Source: Candidatus Eiseniibacteriota bacterium (GTDB lineage: Bacteria > Eisenbacteria > RBG-16-71-46 > CAIMUX01). Taken from it: DNA of 64,000 bases. The stretch is from assembly GCA_020633975.1 (NCBI GenBank), contig JACKCR010000002.1, forward strand, positions 558,001 to 622,000, read 5' to 3'. Below, piece by piece: positions 62,750 through 64,000 of this stretch (its first letter is position 1; each line of letters starts with the position of its first letter). Made by a program: the position numbers and the translations under genes. Below the pieces are notes generated by a model. It did not search any database. It saw only the letters and a list, made by a program, of their open reading frames with translations, and had not been told where the DNA came from.

Positions 62750-63145
62750 TCACTCCTCACCCCAGCCTTCCAGCTGGATGTTGAAGAGTGGGTAGTTGGC
62801 AGCGTTGCTGATGATCGTCGCCACACCTGTGGAGTGGGTCGGGGTCTGCGGAGCGAACCCGACAAGGAGCCGACGCTGGCTGTGTCCAGGAATCATGACC
62901 GGGCTGCTGATGCCATCGAGGAACGGCAGCTTGGTCTTGACGTTGTCGATGAGCAGTGGCATGTCGCCGTCGTTGTAGATCATCACGTACTGAGACGCGA
63001 CCGCGAACAGTGGAACGTAGCCGAAGTCGACGGAAGCCGGCTCCACCCGGATGATCGGACGCAGGAACCCGTCTTCTGCCTGAGCAGTCTGGATGCCGCC
63101 GAAGCAGAGGGACAGGAGTACGAGAGCAAGCGCGAAGATCCGCAT
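62750..63145 (-). CDS. Small secreted anchor-like (ASPM/Hydin-type) protein
   Basis: A 131-residue exported protein: signal peptide ALALVLLSLCFGGIQTAQAE, then a single Ig-like module (RVEPASVDFGYVPL, YVMIYNDGDMPLLIDNVKT, VMIPGHSQRRLLVGFAPQTP, ATIISNAANYPLFNIQLEGWG). The pattern is that of the choice-of-anchor D/HYDIN-like repeats often tandemly repeated in large surface proteins; here there is one. The ATG at 63145 has GGAGG upstream. That site is in a small hairpin, GAGG-AACT-CCTC, that abuts the ATG and may limit translation. The 148 bp upstream (63146-63293) show nothing else. Confidence 0.7.
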   Translation of the reverse strand: MRIFALALVLLSLCFGGIQTAQAEDGFLRPIIRVEPASVDFGYVPLFAVASQYVMIYNDGDMPLLIDNVKTKLPFLDGISSPVMIPGHSQRRLLVGFAPQTPTHSTGVATIISNAANYPLFNIQLEGWGEE

Positions 63146-63293
63146 GAGGAGTTCCTCCCTGATAGCAGATGATGTGTCGACTGCTTCGAGGCGGCGCAGG
63201 GGATGGCCGTTCGTTGCAGGTCGGCTCCTCATGTTCGGTCTGTGACCTCTTGGCCCCGAGGAGCACCCGTTCGACACGCGGGGTGCGGGTCGT

Positions 63294-64000
63294 TCAAGAA
63301 TGTTTCTGCGCGAATCTCCGCACGGGAAGAGTCGAAGCGATGAATGCGATGAGTGCGAGCAGCGTCACGATCTGGAGAAGCGGATCAGCCCATCGAACTC
63401 GATGTAGTAGCTGCTTCCAAATGCTGTCGGCGCGAAACAGCACGCTGACCGAACCTGGAGGGACGAGGTCCATCGGTTGGACTGACAGAATCGCGCGGTA
63501 GGCGCGACCGCGTTCGAGTCCGACACTGGACGGAACACGAAGCTCCGTTTCGGTGCTCTCGCCGTTCCACACGGCTACGCCTTCGTCGTTGCGAACCTCG
63601 ACGAGATAGCGCGATGCGCCCTCGATCGACGTCCACTCGAGAATCGGTTCGCGTGCGGCGAGCACCTCTCCTTCGACCGGACGAACGAAGTGTACGGACT
63701 CGCTTCCACGAGACACTGCGTTCGGGGAGATCGACCTGGGGGGTGTTGTGAGAGTGAGGAAGAGGCACGCCGCGAATGCAACTCCCGCTATCACTCTCAT
63801 GCGGAAGGCGGGAGTGTAACGGGCGGCGGTCTTCGACGGCGTGACGGGCCCGGGTGCTGCGCCGGCAAGTGGCAGCGCATGTCCCGCGCGGAGGAGTTGA
63901 CTCGCCTTCGCATCGACACGGACCAGGAGGCTACACGCATGACACACGTCCAGGTGCGCTTCGAGCTCTGAGCGTAGCGGACTCGCGAGGCTGGGATCGT
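63294..64000 (-). CDS. Zinc-finger anti-sigma factor, N-terminus beyond window
   Basis: Partial gene running off the right edge. The frame stays open to base 64000, where the protein reads PLRSELEAHLDVCHACSLLV: an H-X3-C-X2-C zf-HC2 motif of ECF anti-sigma factors. A GTG at 63945-63947 lies inside this motif and is not the start. A membrane helix follows (VIAGVAFAACLFLTL), then an extracytoplasmic Ig-like domain (EPILEWTSIEGASRYLVEV to GRAYRAILSVQP), and a second helix near the C-terminus (PLLQIVTLLALIAFIAS) ending RRFAQKHS. The second helix and outside domain are less usual. An ECF sigma gene is expected just upstream, outside the window. Confidence 0.75.
   Translation of the reverse strand, partial: DPSLASPLRSELEAHLDVCHACSLLVRVDAKASQLLRAGHALPLAGAAPGPVTPSKTAARYTPAFRMRVIAGVAFAACLFLTLTTPPRSISPNAVSRGSESVHFVRPVEGEVLAAREPILEWTSIEGASRYLVEVRNDEGVAVWNGESTETELRVPSSVGLERGRAYRAILSVQPMDLVPPGSVSVLFRADSIWKQLLHRVRWADPLLQIVTLLALIAFIASTLPVRRFAQKHS

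Overview
This is a 64 kb piece of a GC-rich bacterial chromosome with housekeeping genes packed almost end to end and no clear mobile element, prophage or CRISPR array. It carries bacterial RNase P RNA, NAD-dependent DNA ligase, DXS, an rpsU-mutS2-dnaG-rpoD block and lipoproteins, so it is bacterial with a diderm-type envelope (outer-membrane barrel proteins, secreted lipoproteins). Secreted S8 proteases ending in FlgD/T9SS-like Ig domains, a lipoprotein with an 'NPFDP' motif after the lipid cysteine, DUF1573-type anchor proteins and very high GC suggest an FCB-related or candidate phylum such as Eisenbacteria, Latescibacterota or Gemmatimonadota. That placement is an inference from gene style, not a phylogeny.

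Layout. 1-9.1 kb: ligA (-), a hypothetical gene coupled to queG (+), nth (-) with a histone-like Lys/Ala tail, and dxs-pepA (+). 9.1-12.2 kb: trxB, a LON-domain protein, an Asp-codon repeat, def and a DUF3135 protein (+). 12.2-19.1 kb, minus strand: icd, an outer-membrane-like protein, an S8 protease, a free-Met-sulfoxide reductase (msrC), an NrnA-type DHH phosphoesterase and a LeuA-like acyltransferase. 19.3-25.9 kb: a macromolecular-synthesis block, rpsU, mutS2, dnaG, rpoD. It has a terminator after rpsU and a promoter inside the end of dnaG, as in the E. coli MMS operon. 25.9-28.6 kb: a PAP2 phosphatase, two tRNA genes, a coiled-coil zinc-ribbon protein and rnpB.

28.6-38.6 kb (+): a large membrane glycosyltransferase, then a tight run of exported proteins (metallopeptidase/propeller/barrel, PQQ-like propeller, PEGA-like protein, propeller lipoprotein), ending in threonine aldolase. 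38.6-44.5 kb: a DUF1573 protein (-), a glycosyltransferase-DUF547 fusion (+), a single-domain response regulator (+) and a second S8 protease (-). 44.6-51.6 kb (+): an ABC-F ATPase followed at once by an AfsR/SARP-like regulator, then a repeat-rich lipoprotein. 51.7-54.6 kb (-): HAD phosphatase, MobA-like nucleotidyltransferase, a 535-bp non-coding stretch that is strongly C-rich and holds a 59-nt near-palindrome, and adenosine deaminase.

54.7-62.6 kb (+) is the most striking region. It is a nine-gene transcription unit: hpt, an EutN/CcmL-type microcompartment vertex protein, udk, tdk, a BMP-family nucleoside-binding lipoprotein, a two-domain ABC ATPase, two permeases and purine nucleoside phosphorylase. 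A terminator follows it, and adenosine deaminase is divergent. Together these genes would import nucleosides, deaminate or phosphorolyse purine nucleosides, recover bases with Hpt and rescue pyrimidine nucleosides with Udk and Tdk. The microcompartment vertex gene in second position has no obvious reason to be there and is the best candidate for new biology. The window ends with a small secreted anchor-like protein and a zinc-finger anti-sigma factor that runs off the right edge.
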